Source: Ifrita kowaldi (taxonomy: Eukaryota > Chordata > Aves > Passeriformes > Cinclosomatidae). From it: 64,000 nt of DNA. The notes beneath the pieces are model-generated. The model worked only from the letters and a program-made list of their open reading frames with translations. It did no database searches and had not been told where the DNA came from. Location of the stretch: NCBI GenBank assembly GCA_013398055.1, contig VZRS01002397.1, positions 124,001 through 188,000 on the forward strand. The letters are read 5' to 3'. Positions 1 through 14,025 of the stretch are shown here, in pieces. Each line of letters begins with the position of its first letter. The stretch's first letter is position 1. Both the position numbers and the translations under genes were made by a program.

Positions 1-349
1 CATCCATCCTTTTTTCTGTTGTACAGCCCAAGTGTGATATTGCAGCTTGGTGAGAGATTAAATGATTTATGAGAAGAAAATGATTCAGTGAAAGCAGACC
101 CATAAACATAACCCCACTGATGAAAACAATAGTGATAATGATCAGTGAATTGCAGCAGAAATTGTGAGTGCACTGAAAAGATGGAGTGCTTTTTTCTTTT
201 GGGGGAATGGATTTCTTAAAACAAAAGTGACTATTCCAATGGGGGATAGCAGGTGTAAAATTGCCTTGGTTTGGTCTTAGCTAGGCCTGAGTGTTACCAA
301 CCTCATATTACACAATGTTTTCATAATGGGAGGCAGAGATTATGTGGGA

Positions 350-419
350 GAAAAAGAAAGAAAAGAAAGAAAAGAAAGAAAGAAAGAAAGAGAAAGAAAA
401 AAAGAGAAAGAGAGAGAAA
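350..419. repeat. GAAA-type purine microsatellite
   Basis: About 70 bases of uninterrupted A and G built of GAAA and GA units, such as 'gaaagaaagaaagaaag', all purine on the plus strand. Confidence 0.92.
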
Positions 420-1201
420 CTTTTACTTGACTGGTCTTTTCTGAGGAGAAAAAAAAAGTGAAATTAGCTTAGAGAATTTGGGATCATTCCTGTTCAACAT
501 TTAAACATTTAGAAAATTGGTTTATACACAGTGAAGGACAACAATTCTTTTTGATAATGACAAAGACATAATTCCAGAAGTAATATACTATTTGGTTTTC
601 TGGTTGTTCATCTGCAATTGGAAGTCATTGATAAAAATTGGGACCGTGCCAAAACAGACTGCTGGTAAAAAGAGTGTTTTAGATTATAAATGCTTAGGAA
701 TTAGATATTAGAGAGCTGAATATTTATTGCTACTGCTGCTCATTTCTGAACACTTAGTTTTCTTTTTGTGTGCCAGAAAAAGACAACCATCTTCAAAAAA
801 TGCATCTTCTCCTGTGGTTTGCACCTGCAGAGATTAAAACTACACTGTGATCCTGGTCCCCAAGTGGACAGACTGATCTTCTGTAGAAGCATGTGATTGA
901 CTTTCTGCCCTTTCCACAGCATTACCTCCATAAGATAAGACTTGAGCATTGATCATTTTACTTACATAGATCTTTTTCAGAACAGATGTGTGCTATAAAC
1001 AAGCAGATACTTCATGCAGTATGTTGGAATTGAAATTATTTTGCCAACGCTGAATTGAGAATTATGGCTTGACTAACTCACGCATTTGTTTTGTGGAGTT
1101 TTATTTGGATTCACTTACCTTCTGAAGGATAGGTGGGTCTTAAGGGATGGAAATCTCTCATCTTCAAAATTTTAATGGAATGAAGGAAGGGGAGGGGAGG
1201 G

Positions 1202-1202
1202 N
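1202..1202. other. Single N in a G-rich run
   Basis: One ambiguous base at the end of a GGGGA-type purine run. No flanking duplication was seen. Confidence 0.95.
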
Positions 1203-4200
1203 GACAATCAGGGTACCATGAGAAGTGCTGTGAATCATTGCAGATTTTCCTCTCACAGACTACATGCTTTCCGAGAAAGTCTGTTAATCTTCCTTAGGCA
1301 GATATTACATCTTCAAGAAGCCTTCTGAATACCTAAATTTCTGAGAGGCATCTTTCAGTTTGAGTCTTATTAATCTAGGTGACAATACAGACCAAAAATT
1401 ACCAAGCAGTGGTTCTCAGAATTTTGAGGAGAAGATTAGTTTGAAGAGAGACAATCTTGTGATACAGTGTCATTGGGAAAATCGTAGTAGAGGTGTGTCA
1501 TGAAGAAAGGTTGTTGTATATGACTAGATATTTACCTGGAGATGGCACCTGGAAGCAAGGAAGAATAAGAATTCAGGACTCTCAATGTACTCATGAGCTC
1601 ATGGCTGATCAAAGTCTGAAATTTCTCTGTAGTGCCTTGAGATGATTGCAGTCTGAAATGGCAGATAACCAAGCTCATAAAAAATAGACAAGTGGATCAT
1701 TACACTTGACTGAAATTTTGAGTATTTAGTGCTTTGGAATCCAATCTAGAAGTAATCTAATCTGATCCACATCTGATTAGATAGCAATGCTTTGGAGAGA
1801 CAGGAGCTTTTTACAGTGTAGTATTATGAAATTCGGTTTGAAACTCTGCATATAGTTTTCCAGTCTTACACCCTTCAAGGAGAAGAACAAAAAGATCTCC
1901 AGTACTAGGAACTGACCTGAAAGGAAGGAGGCATAGTGGGAGATAACTGCTATCCTGGTATTTCTTAATCACTTTTTAACTGGAATGCAATGCCAATGGG
2001 TATATTTTTTTTCCTAGCTGTCTAAGTGATAGTTTTTACATATTCTGCTGCTTTCATCAGCTAATTGTGCTGAACTATTTTCACCCTCTAATAACCACTG
2101 CAGTAAGTGTGATAGCCAGTACTGGAGGTGGGTGATTAATGTTTTCTTCAGCAGGCATTGTATGGTATTATAATAATGGTGCTGTTCACCACTTTACATA
2201 TTATGAGGTTTTGACCAGGACAGAGCTGGAAGCAGATGGATGCAATTCAGTACTCTAGACCAAGGCAATGGTACGAAGTTGAGGAGACCTGCTGGAAGGT
2301 ATGGAAAACAATACATCCGCATTTTGAAGATGTGTGATTGACAGCAGTGATTAAAGTTCTAATTTATGGAAAATTGCATCTTGCTTGCTGCTCTTAGCTA
2401 AGCATGGCAGGATTTATGCAGGATTTTTCTGCTTCTGCTGCCCAGTAAGCTATGAATATTTGTTTTGGAGAAGGACCTGGGTGCCTAACTCTTATATTAG
2501 ATACTGGCCTGTGATATATTTTTTACTGTTCTGTCTTGAAAAAGAAAGTGATACTGTGGAGAAATGAGCAGCCTAATTATTTTCCAAGAGTATGTAACAA
2601 AAGTACTTCATGATGTGGAATGTCTGTTTATTTCCCCATGCAGTTTGAGACATTGGCCTTGATCTGAAAAACTCCTGAGTCAGCCTGGGACTTTTCTCTG
2701 TGTCCTTATGCACTGGAACTCCGGGAATGGCTGGGACAGTGAGAGCACTAACAGTGTAACTTTACTTGTTCAAAAACACAAAGACCTGCCAGCTGAAAGT
2801 TTTGCGTAAAGGGCTCTCAGATTTGCAGCCTGATTCTTTCTCTCATTAACAGCAGAGCAAAATACCAGCATCCCTTTGGGGGAGTGAAATACCAACATCC
2901 ACTGATAATTAATGCTGGCAAAAAAGGATTATTAGTTCAACACTAGGCTTTTGCTACTTGATAATCAGGTATAAATGTATCTTACTATGTGATTCCCTTG
3001 CTATAAAACAAGGCAACCTCTAATGTCCTCTAATTCTGATTAACAAAATATGTTCAGAGCATCTATGGGAACACAAGGTCTCTGCACAGACAGCTTTTGC
3101 CTCTGACAGCATTTCCAAGATCAGTGTGGATAATGGAAAGCTAAAAACTGCATTTTTTTTTCTTTTTTGTCACAGAAAGTGAAAGAATTAAGTTTATTCT
3201 GTATTGTCAGATGAAGGCTGTGATAGCATTTTTCCTGCTCTTGCATTTATGTTACATACCGAAAATAAGCTAAACATCACATTCACTGCACTCCAGAGCA
3301 GGCTTCCATAAATCAATAGAACATGCTATGCAAATCTATTTTGGAAACTGACAAGGGGTGGAAGGTGTTTATATTTTAAAGTAAAAGCATATAATGCTTA
3401 ATATTGGATTGCACAGTACAGCATCTCTCAAAATGGTGTAGGTACTGTTTTTCAGTTTTTAAAATTAGCCATCTACTCTCCCTACTATGAGTTGTAGTAT
3501 TTTAGTCCATTTTTTATGATAGAAGCAGTATTCAATGTATTACGATTTAATAGAAAAACATGCTGATCCACAGAGATGAACACAAGGCCTTATTATGCTG
3601 TTTTTCAGGCAGAATATGAATGAGTTTATTTTTTTCCGGGTAGATTCTATGTTGAATTCAGTGTCAAAGGCCTGATTCTCTTAATTCTTCATGGAGCAGA
3701 AGAGGAAGAATATTGCATACAGCCAATTAGAGATGCTCAAACTTCAGCTGAACTGTGGGATCAACTGTAGGACTTTAAATATTTGATTTTGTAAGTAAAA
3801 GCATTCTATAATTTTTAGAATGATTTTTTAATTTTAAAACACATCTCACATAATAAGTCTTGGTTTTATAAAAATGTGCTTGTTTTTTGTGGATATATTT
3901 TTAATAATCATATATCTTTGTAGCACAACAATTTGCTCGATCTGAGGGAGGGATTGGGGGCTGGAAGTACGGCTCAGTTAGAGTTTAGTCAACTAAGCAT
4001 AAGCTTGTGTTTTTTAAAGAGGATGCCTGCACCTGGATTGCTGCATGCTTGCAGAGGTATTCAGAACCATGCAGGTATTGTGGCTCCTTGCATGGCTCCA
4101 GCCCTCAGCGTAACCAGAAGCCAAAACTGAGCTCTCCCCACCTCCATTCCCAAGAGTGGCTGACTTCAGAAGGCTGTGTAATACAGCACTTAGTGCACAT

Positions 4201-7200
4201 AAAGGTGACCGTGGCTGTATTTTGAAGCACAGGCAGTATCTGTTCAGCAGCTGAGACCTATTCCATGTCTCCCTCCAACCTGAGGCATGAGAGATGCTAA
4301 AACTTTATCTCCCACCTCAAAAAAAAAAAAAAAAGGGGGGCAGTTGCCTGCAGGTTACTGCATGTGGCTCTGCTTTTTTCATTGAAACTGAAGACATCTA
4401 GAGAAAAATTCAAACTCCCTGAGAGATCACAGAAGTGCAACTGTAGGAAAGGCTCTGAAGTTGAGACCTTCTCCTGACAGGTGATGCTCCAAATTCTTTG
4501 TCTTTGCACCTAGGATTCTTTGCTTATATCTAATTATGTGAAATAAAATACAGACAATATAAATAGGAGCTTTAGTTGCAATGAGCAGAGCCATAAGGTC
4601 CCCTTCCAAAATGGCTTTGCTAACCATCAGTTCGAGACTCATGCTCATCCCATCTCCTCCAGTGCTAGTTTCATGATTTTGTGCACATTTACACTGGTTC
4701 AAGAGGAGTGATAGATGGTGAAAGGAGCACCCCTGCCACTGCCCTTGTCACTTGGTGGATACACAGACTTTAGTGCCCATATTCTCCTTCTCGATTTGCC
4801 TGAAATCTCACCAGATAATTTTTATTAAAAATACACTTACAGGCTCATCAGCTGTCAGCAATTTAGAATTGGAACAAGCAAAATTTTCTCCTTGTTTGTA
4901 TAAGATAGCTGACGTTTTTCCCCCCTTAACTTCTGTTCTTGGAATAAAATATATGCCTAATGTTGCTCCTCTTCGCTTGGAAATGAGAGTTTAAGCCACA
5001 GCTTTTCTTTAGTACTGGGAGCATCAATCACAGAATATATCACGAGGCATGGAATGTTTAGTTGCTTGTTTCCCTTTGTTCTCTGGGGGAACAATATGAA
5101 TGGAGTATAGAAAGGATAATTCAAAGAACCTTTTCAGTAGCCTGAAGTACAGCTCAGGTCTCAGAGCCCCTGTTAACCATGCTATAACTTTTTTTTTTTT
5201 TAACCTAATCGTCTCTTCAGTCAGAGGGGCAGAAAATGGGCTGTCATTACTGTCTACTTTTTTTGCTCCAAGGCAAATTGTTTCCATGTTTCACAGCAAC
5301 CTGTTTCTGTGTTCTCAAGGTCTACATTACAATGTGACTCTCCTACAGATCCTGTCTTTGGTAAAAGCAAAAGCATTTTAATCTTTAAAGGGAGCTGCTG
5401 TACACAACTGTGCACTTTCATTTAACTCTGTTTGTAACTACCTCTTTTGTGGATAATTCTAGCACCTATGAACAGTAAAATAACAGCTGTGATGAAGGTT
5501 ATTTTTCATACAATGTCATTTTGTTATGAGTTGGGACTTTCATGTTTTCTACAGCCTGAGTTTAAAAGGACTTACATTTTGTAATTTCAGTGGTATGATT
5601 CTGAACCTAAATGGGCTGATAGTTTCAAACTGGCTTGTTTGTGTACTATAGCTGCTGCTCTGTCCCGCTGAAGAAAATGTAATTTTTATTGCACTTGTGA
5701 TTAGGGCCTGCAATTCACTGGGAACTGTGAGCTGTAGATGTTGGTCTACTATTCTGCTCAGAATAGGGCCTGATGGAGAGGGTACCATTTAAGAAAATGG
5801 AAGATGTAGTCTGAACTTCTTCATGCACAAAAGGGGTTTCCATATTGGTCTTTCACATACTGCTGTCCTGCTTTCACTAATAAATATATCTCACTGTGAT
5901 TTAAAAAGAAAAAGAATAGCAAGCCCTGCTCTGTTCTTGGTAATAGCATTTGTAAGTACCAGCTCTTGGGAGAATGCCTTAGCCTCTGCTGCCTCTGTGG
6001 ATGAAAGCTAGTTCAGGAACATAAACATTGCAGAGGTAATAGGATATTGGATTTCCTAATCTGCATTTAATCTTTCTTGTCAGTGTTAGATACTCAGTTC
6101 CTTACAGGGTGGTATGGCTAAACGGAAGCAGCTGCTGCAAATCCAGACATCTCTGTTTTTCCAGCTCTGCTCCCTTCTTTAATCTATGTGCTACAGTTGT
6201 CTCTCAGTTGGCACTGCTGTGTGTCTGGTCCAGCAGAGAATCGGTTCCAGCTTGCTGCCAGGCTGGTTCCATGAACTGCCTTACCATGGCATCAGATAAA
6301 TGACAGCTTTGGGTCAAGTGCTCATTCTGGGAAAGGCAGTGGGACTGCTGCTGTTTTGGCAGCAGGTAGATATGAGATACCTTTGATGTATCCCCAAATT
6401 GCCCTTTTGTGCACAGGGAGTTTTGAATTACGTTTCTGTCATGCCAAACTCTAATTTTAACTATCCAGGCTACAGACAACTGCACCAGTCATATATTTAA
6501 TGAGAAAGTGCAGAACCTCTTGCATTATCCAGATAACTTACACAGGATGGTTTGCTGTGAAAAGCACTGGCACGCCTGGATGTGCCACAGTCTCTGCAGT
6601 AGCTCTGATGTGCTCGGGATGCAGCACATTGACAGAGATAAAATGTGGACAAGGGCAAGAGACCCAATACATTAATGACTTCTGAGAGCTAATGAATATG
6701 CAAAAAATGAATAAACAGCAATAATTTCCCTGGTATGACTTGTTTTGTTGTTTTTTTAATGTGGCAGCGCTTTGTTGTAGGAGTGTGCAGCTGCACTTGG
6801 GAAACCCATGGCAGCTTGATGCTTAATCATAAAACATGTACATGATGCAAGAGAAAATAAGTTAGAAAAAAACCCAGAAAAATGGTATTTCTCTATATCC
6901 TTCTAATCTCTTGCCATCCTCACTGTAGAGAAGTACTTTCAGAGAAGCGTTTCAAAAATAAAATAAAGAGAACAAATTTGAAGATCTTATGATTGTAATC
7001 CACTGTGGCAATCTAAAATTTTTAAATATACTCTATGTCCTTTAAATTATTCAGATATTTAAATTATCTGCTATGGGTCTTCATGCTAAGATGTTCTTTT
7101 TACTTTTTGTTTTAATGAAAGCCAGAATCCAGGAATCACAAAACCACTGGACAACGCTGAACAACTGTATTTTCCAAGGAATGGTGCCATGCTTATAAAT

Positions 7201-10200
7201 GGATTTGGCTTTTAAAACTGGTCTGGGATAAAAAGTAAAATCCTGCTACGAAAAGACTGGGATAAATTTTATATCTGTTTAATTCACCTGATTTACCTGG
7301 TTTCTTCCTAAGGAAGGTAACGTGGTCACCTGACCAATGTGTGCATGATGTTCTTTGTATGGCCATTATTAATCTTGTGCTGTGCTTTCATTTTTCTCAA
7401 GATGGGGCAGTGCCAAACTGAAACAGGCACAGGTCTTAGTGCTGTTCAGAAGGACACTATATTTCAAGCCAAATTTTTAACCTGATTTCAGAAGGCAGTT
7501 GTGCAGGAGGAAGGAACTCCAATTTCCTCCATTACTGGCTGACATCAAACAACACCCAGTAAATTTGCTACCTCCTTCTGTCTGATCTGCTCTAGTGCCA
7601 CCCCATTTCTCTCTTACATCAGGTCCAGGATTACCCCTTCAGTGGTCCCTTCTCTTGCTATTCATAATACTAATGGTTTTTTTACAAGCCTGAAGTAAAT
7701 AATATTTCTGTGTGGCTTGGTGCTATGATAAGTTTGTAACATTTAAATTAGCTTGTCAGATTTATGAGCCATCCCCCTTATTTTTGAATATTTTGTAATG
7801 TGAAATAATAATTTAGTTCCTACATCAGCAGCAGGTTTCATTGTTCTAGTTAATGAGCGAAGGATTAGGTTTTCAGCTGCTGTGAAGTGGCACATTTCCA
7901 TTTAATCTGTAAAGCAGAGTGCTTCACAGAAAACAAGAGTCTGTCCTAAGACAGACACTACCTGGAAGTATCTTAGAGGAGGCGCCTGAAGCAGACAGAT
8001 TCTTGGATATAATGGCTGCACAGGAAAAAGATTAAAAGTAGTTTTCATTAGGGTAAAGAAAACTTAAGTAAGATTAAAACTGCAAAAACTAGTTGTGATT
8101 CTGATCACTTAGCTGTAGCCTCACAGAGATGGAATCACCACAAAGAGGTTTTGTATGAACTCACTAAAGTAGTAGAAGTTTCATCTATCCTAAAGGTACA
8201 TCTGCAGTGGGATTTATGGTATGTTTGTTGCATAACAGCCTGTCCTTTTGTGGGAAGAAGAACATCCTGGGTTTAGTGAGTACATTTTCAATCAGTGAGT
8301 ACTTCAGAAAAGTGGGTTTTTTTTAATATTTTTTTGTCTTGTTTCAGTCTTGTAGTTTTTTTTTTATTACACTCAATTTATTCTAAAGTGACTGGCAGCT
8401 GTATCTTAGAATATAGCTACTGTACAGCAAAATTAGATCAGTGAATACAATAAACAATACTGCATCTAGAGGCTCAGGTCAGACTGAGCTACAAGTAATC
8501 CATCTTCTAAATGTATTAAGTTATCTTATGCTTGCACATAGCATTAAGCGTACTAAAAATTGAATTGTGAGAATTTTTTAAAAGAAAATGAGATATTTTA
8601 GTGAGTAATGGAAAAGAAAGACTGAAGTTCCCTGATTTTCTACCCATATAACCCTTATCATTCGGTTTTATCCTTAATGGTCGGTTTCTGAAATCATGGG
8701 TTACCTCGTGATCCCTGCAATGCATTTAGAATCTTGAAAATGGTGCATTTATAAATCTATGTCTGCCACTAATGTCAGGCTGATCTTACGGGAGTCTGAG
8801 AGGTCTTAAAAATACTGTGCATATATTGGGGGCACTCACTCCTTTCTGGGACTGAATGTCTTCAGTGTAATGATGTTTTTTCTAATTTTTGTGATATGTC
8901 TACTAGTGTCAATAGTAGTACACATGCGGAAGTGGATTCCTGCTTATGTTTTCATTTCCAGGAGTTATCTGTGATGCTTTTACAGTTATTGATTAAACAC
9001 ACTTAAAGCAGTTGCACTGGCTTTGTACTTCTTCTGTAATCTTATTAACTTTTTTTTTTTCAATTTTTTTTCCCTCCAAGGGAGTAAATTGATTTATATG
9101 AGCATGCTGTTAATAATATAACTCCTTGTCTAGCCCCTTGGGCTCTAATGTTTTTTAAACACAGTACAATTATGGGAAACATTATATTGGAATGACTATA
9201 TAAATCATCCCCATAGGAGTCTGAGCAGTCTGGGGAGTTAATCGCATAGAGCCCTGCTGAGGTAAATAAGAACAGTAATTTGAAATAAATAAAAGACCAG
9301 TGGTGCTAATGCGGGTGTCTCAAGAATATCATTAAGTTTGTAATGGCATTGTTTACTTGGTGTAATGAGACTCATGTAGTGTAATGCTGCTGCTTAAATC
9401 ATAACTTCATAGTTCATGATCCTGTCTCTTTTCTTCAGAGAGTATGTCGGGTTGGCCGTGTTTCCACACCTGTCCTCCAAATTCCAGCACTTGGCTGGAA
9501 AGCACACACACGTGAAATGTGTTGAGATTCTCTAGAACTTTGGTTAAATTTAGTCTACATATATTGAAGCTCAGGTACAAAAATTTGCCAAGGGGGATAT
9601 TTTTTTTCCTTTTTCTGTTTCTCACCATAATCAGGGTGTTAGAAAAGGTACGGAAATTGGGAAATGAAAATAGTGTCATTTGCTGGTCATCCATATTCAG
9701 TAGTGGTGTTGTTTGGGTCCAAATGGGGTTTTACACTGCTTTGTGCTTGAGCACAGTGTGAATTTGGCAGTTGGGCAGCTTAATGGTCTTCTTCTTTTGC
9801 AGTAGCTTCTTCACCAGTACTTAATTCCCATCAATACTCCAAGATATTCTCCCTTCCTTGATATGCAGGGAAAGTAAAGTATGATTTTAAAACACAAAAT
9901 GAAAACAGTTAATCTGAAAAGGAACACTAGGGATTTTTTTCAATCTTTGTTTTTAACATGTACAAATTACATAGTAGAAACCACTTCAAAAATATTACTT
10001 TTTCAAAGAAAATATATTCTCTTAGAATAAATTTAGCAATATCATATGAATAAAATTATAATTAAAAAATTTAAACCAATATATTTTTGCATAGAAATCG
10101 ATCTTCCACAAGATTTATTTTTTGGAGGTGCGAAGGATCTTGCATGTAAAGCAACTTGTGTAATTGAAAGCATGCTCTGTTTATGCAAAAATGAATGTAA

Positions 10201-12610
10201 GATGTTCATTGCATTAACACAGCCTTCAGAACACATTGTTTTAAAATTTAATGGTATTAACTTTTTATTAATTTCTGAGCCAGTCTTGGAGCAAGATTAG
10301 ACTTGTGCAGTCTGTTGCACAGATTTATGTAAAATATGGCACTACTCTTCTGTGATAGGAGTGCTATCAATACAAGGTGTAAGAGTTTCTGGGGGAATAC
10401 TTCTCACGTTGGGGACTTCAGTGCATCTTGGACTTGGAATAGAGCAAACTTCAGATTTTTAGAAGAAGACTTATAAACTATCAAGGAAATGTTTTAGAAA
10501 TTATAATATTGCATACTCATACTGTTTGTATTAAATGCTCTGATGTCAATGTGAAAAACTTCTGTTCATAAGAAAAATGTCCAGTTTTATTTGTTGCTTT
10601 CTGTCACTTATTCTGCATTGGTAATAAAAAATTGGAAAGAAGCAATACATGATGCTAATGAGATTGTATAGTTGAACCCTGCAAACCCTGGGAGCAATCA
10701 TGGTACTAACAGTGTTTATGAAGATCATGAAAATATATAGGAATTTTGTTTTGTTTCGCTTCTCATACTCTGTTTTGAAAAAAAGGAAAACATAAGGTAA
10801 ATTAGGCTTTAGTTTAAGCACTTTCATAACTTGTCTAAGCTGTTGTTTATGTTGAATATAGCACAGTGAGCATGTATTCTGCCTTCCAAAAAATGTCTTT
10901 CCAATAGACTTTGCCCTTGCTCTGGAGATAGAAGATGTAGAATTGTAAGGTCCACCCATGAAAAGTTTTTTACTGGACCTGCTGAGACTCATAGTGCCAG
11001 TGCCATATGAAGACCCCTTAAGTTTGTAAGATTAAGGTCTTCATAGATTAAGTGATTCTTGATCAACAGTGATGTCATGTGTATTAAAGTTGGCTGTGTG
11101 GACACCATTTTCTTATTACTAATCCCTCCAGGAATCAGGAGTGATTGTTTTTGGAATCTGGTGTCTACAGCTTCTCCACACTCTCAAGCTTGCTCAAGGA
11201 ATCATCACTGTGTTCTTACACCTTTAACCCTATGTGGTTGATAGTCTAGGTAAAATTTCATTCCTTTTCCCTGAACATGCCTTTCAGCTGTCCAAGGAAA
11301 GTGACCAGTTTTTTCATAACGAGGACCCCTCTAGTCTTAATATGGCATATTTTTGTGATAAGTGAGAACTCATTTGATTGTATAGAGAAGAAAAGAGCTT
11401 ATCTGAAATGACCAGTCAGATAAAGCTTCAATCTATTATGGTTTTGGTTGTTGGTCTCCAAAAGTTCTCCTGCATTCCAGTTCAGTCAGAACTTAGATGA
11501 TCTGAATATCAGTCACAAGATAGGAATATCAGATAAGGTACCCCAAACTGAACACTGCGTAAGACAGATCATTCACTTGGTATTTATCAGATGGTTCAAG
11601 CTCACAAGGAAACATGTATTTATTACTGCAAACGTTGTATAAATGCTGGCCAGACTGGTATCATTCAAGAGGGAGAAGGCTGACTTCTGTTCCTCCTTAG
11701 AACAGATCCTTGATGACGCTGAATTTTGTCTTCTGATTCTCTGTTTTTTACCTGAAAGTTTTTCTATGTTTATATGTTGTTTTTCTTTGGCCCTTAAACT
11801 CCTGAGGATCCTTATCTCGGTAATCCTCTATCTGTAGTTTTATCTTTCTTATCTTGCCTGGCTTCACTCTGCAGATCCTCTCACTGCTCTTTCTCACATT
11901 GCAGTTTGCTTAGTGCTTAGAGCTAAGGTTACACACCTGGCTATATTGGAGCTGGGTCTGTGAGCTTTGGTCACAGGCAGCTCTGGCTGTGGGGCAGCCC
12001 CAGGAGTGCTTAGAGAGAGGTAGAACCATGTCAGTGTAAAACACCAGTGCTTTTATTGTCATTAACATTTTCCGTATACATCAGTGTGCTAACATTCTCA
12101 ACTCCACTGTTAAAGTTGTTTCCCCACACACCATGGTTCTGAATGCATTGAGGATTTTACCACATACTTTTTTAAGTCTGAATCATAAAACTTGCTCTAC
12201 TGAAATATTTAAATTCTTCCATTTTTTGAGAAAGCCTGTTTTCTTTCAGTGTAGCATTAAGGAGAAAGCATGCAATCAAATCACTTCCACATTAAAAAGT
12301 GCAGCCTTTTAAGAGCAGTACTCCAACTAGATAGCCAGACAACACTGCTGTTTTAAGGAGGCTATCAGACGTGGAGACAATGAAGGAACTGGGTGCAGCA
12401 TCAGAAGGTAATAATATATCTGCTCTTATTGACTCAAAATCTATCCCAGAGGCCTATTTCTTTTCCCCTAGAGATTTCTGTTCTGTTATTTTTATCGAGA
12501 AGCATTTCTAGGGAAATACAGAAGTACATATTGCTTTTATGGAAAATAAAGCAGAGTTCTACTTAGTCCCTACACAAAGTGTGGGCTGGGATATTTTTGA
12601 TTGGTGGGTT

Positions 12611-12711
12611 TTTTATTAATATTACTATAATAGCTATAATCGTTATAATAGTTATAATTGTTACAATTGTTATAATAATAATTATTATTATTGTTGTTGT
12701 TGTTGTTATTA
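12611..12711. repeat. AT-rich trinucleotide microsatellite
   Basis: About 100 bases of degenerate TAT/TAA units running into ATT and then TTG/GTT trinucleotides. It creates isoleucine- and valine-rich open frames on both strands (12563-12803), which are artefacts of the repeat. Confidence 0.92.
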
Positions 12712-13289
12712 GTGATATGGAAAGAATGGACAGGTGGGAAATGAAAGGCTTATGGCTATGGACTTTCAAGACAGGTAGATTACATTTCCTGATCAATCTA
12801 TAAAATATAATAAATGTAAAATTTTACAAATAAAATCACTGCAGGGAAATGACCTAGTTGTGACTTTCAAAATCTGGCATAGATCCTGGCACCTAAATTA
12901 ATGCTTTTCAGTGATACTTGCCAGAAATACTGAGTTGCTGATTAGAAGGGGTAGAGTTTTTTCTTAAGCTCAATTGCAGAGAAAGATTTTTTTTCCTTGA
13001 ATGTGTCAAATTGATTAAACTGGATAAAAACAGTTAAAGAATAGTAACATCTTTTAGTTAGAGGCACGAGGAAGAAGTAGTATAACCACAGGGAAGGTTC
13101 AAAGCACTTTTTTTTTCCCAAATCCAGAGTATATTTGCATGCGTAGGTCAAAGGGTGAAATAACACAGAACGAAATGTAAACTAATTGAAGTGCAAATGT
13201 AAACTCATTTCTGCTTGCTGTTTCTCTACAATTTGTTTTGGGTTGCTTGTTTATCTAAACACTAATGTGGAGGTAAGATGAGATTTTTG

Positions 13290-13320
13290 TTTTCATGAGG
13301 CTAAAATAGCCTCATCAAAA
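13290..13320. repeat. Short hairpin
   Basis: ATGAGGCTA (13295-13303) and TAGCCTCAT (13307-13315) pair perfectly around AAA. Beyond one C-C mismatch, four T-A pairs extend the stem. There is no long U tract to suggest a terminator, and none is expected in this kind of genome. Confidence 0.75.
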
Positions 13321-13621
13321 TTTGCAATTCCAAAGGAGAAAATAGGAGAGTTGACATAAGCAGTTTTATACAATTCCTTTCCTGATGTTTCCTCCACATT
13401 TTACCATCATGAAATATGAAAGAACGTGAGGCTTTGGGCTGTAATAATCCATGCCAGTATTTTCAGACCAACAGACAGCTCTATAGATATTGGGATCGTT
13501 GCTGGGACCCTAGGAAAAATTCAAAATAGCTTTAACATACATGCGTTGGCTTTTTTTAGTGTCCAGTATTAATTTACAATTAAGGCCATTTTTAAAATTT
13601 TTGACACCACCATTTCTGTAA

Positions 13622-14025
13622 CCCCTTTCAGATACTTCCTCTAGGCTGCAGTTAGTTCCTCTCAGCCTTCCTCTCCTCTGTGTCAAACTAAACAAGCCTT
13701 TTTTCCCTCAACCTCTCCTCGCAGCCCTTGTGTCCTCTGCTTCATGAGCCCTGTCCTGTACCTTCTCCAGTTATCTTAAGTTTCTGCACAAGTTAGGAGG
13801 TACAAAGCTGGATCCACCATTCCCCATGTGCCTCACCCATGCCAAGCACAGGGAGATGTTGCCATGTGCTGCAGTTTGGTGTCCACACTCCTCCCAACAT
13901 GTGCATTGTTTGCTTCCTGTGAGTGCACTCTACTGGTTTGTGTCCAGTTTAAGACCCACTACGATGGCCCCAGCAGCTTTTCAGCAGGGCTGCTCTTCAG
14001 TCAGTTGGATCCCAGTTTGTCACGA
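13622..14025 (-). mobile_element. CR1 LINE fragment, old and diverged
   Basis: Read on the plus strand it follows the reverse complement of avian CR1: a 'ctctcagccttcctctcc' block, 'caacctctcctcgcag', then 'cttctccagttat', and later 'cagcagcttttcagcagggc'. There are many substitutions and small gaps, so this is an old insertion. Its ends are approximate. Open frames on the plus strand at 13826-14059 fall inside it and are not genes. Confidence 0.8.

Larger units (their letters stand above)
1..13621. other. Gene-free intergenic sequence
   Basis: AT-rich sequence downstream of TMEM168. All open frames on both strands are short (under 150 codons), begin without supporting signals and resemble no family I know. 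Apart from the GAAA tract and the AT microsatellite I identify no repeat. Small unrecognised exons or conserved elements cannot be excluded by eye. Confidence 0.6.

Noticed and set aside
4317..4338. Poly-A followed by a G run as a processed-pseudogene tail
   Set aside because: No upstream sequence resembling a retrocopied gene and no target duplication seen.
10546..10992. 148-codon open frame on the minus strand
   Set aside because: Low-complexity, AT-driven residue use with no recognisable similarity.
12563..12803. Isoleucine-rich membrane peptides on both strands
   Set aside because: They are translations of an ATT/TTG microsatellite.
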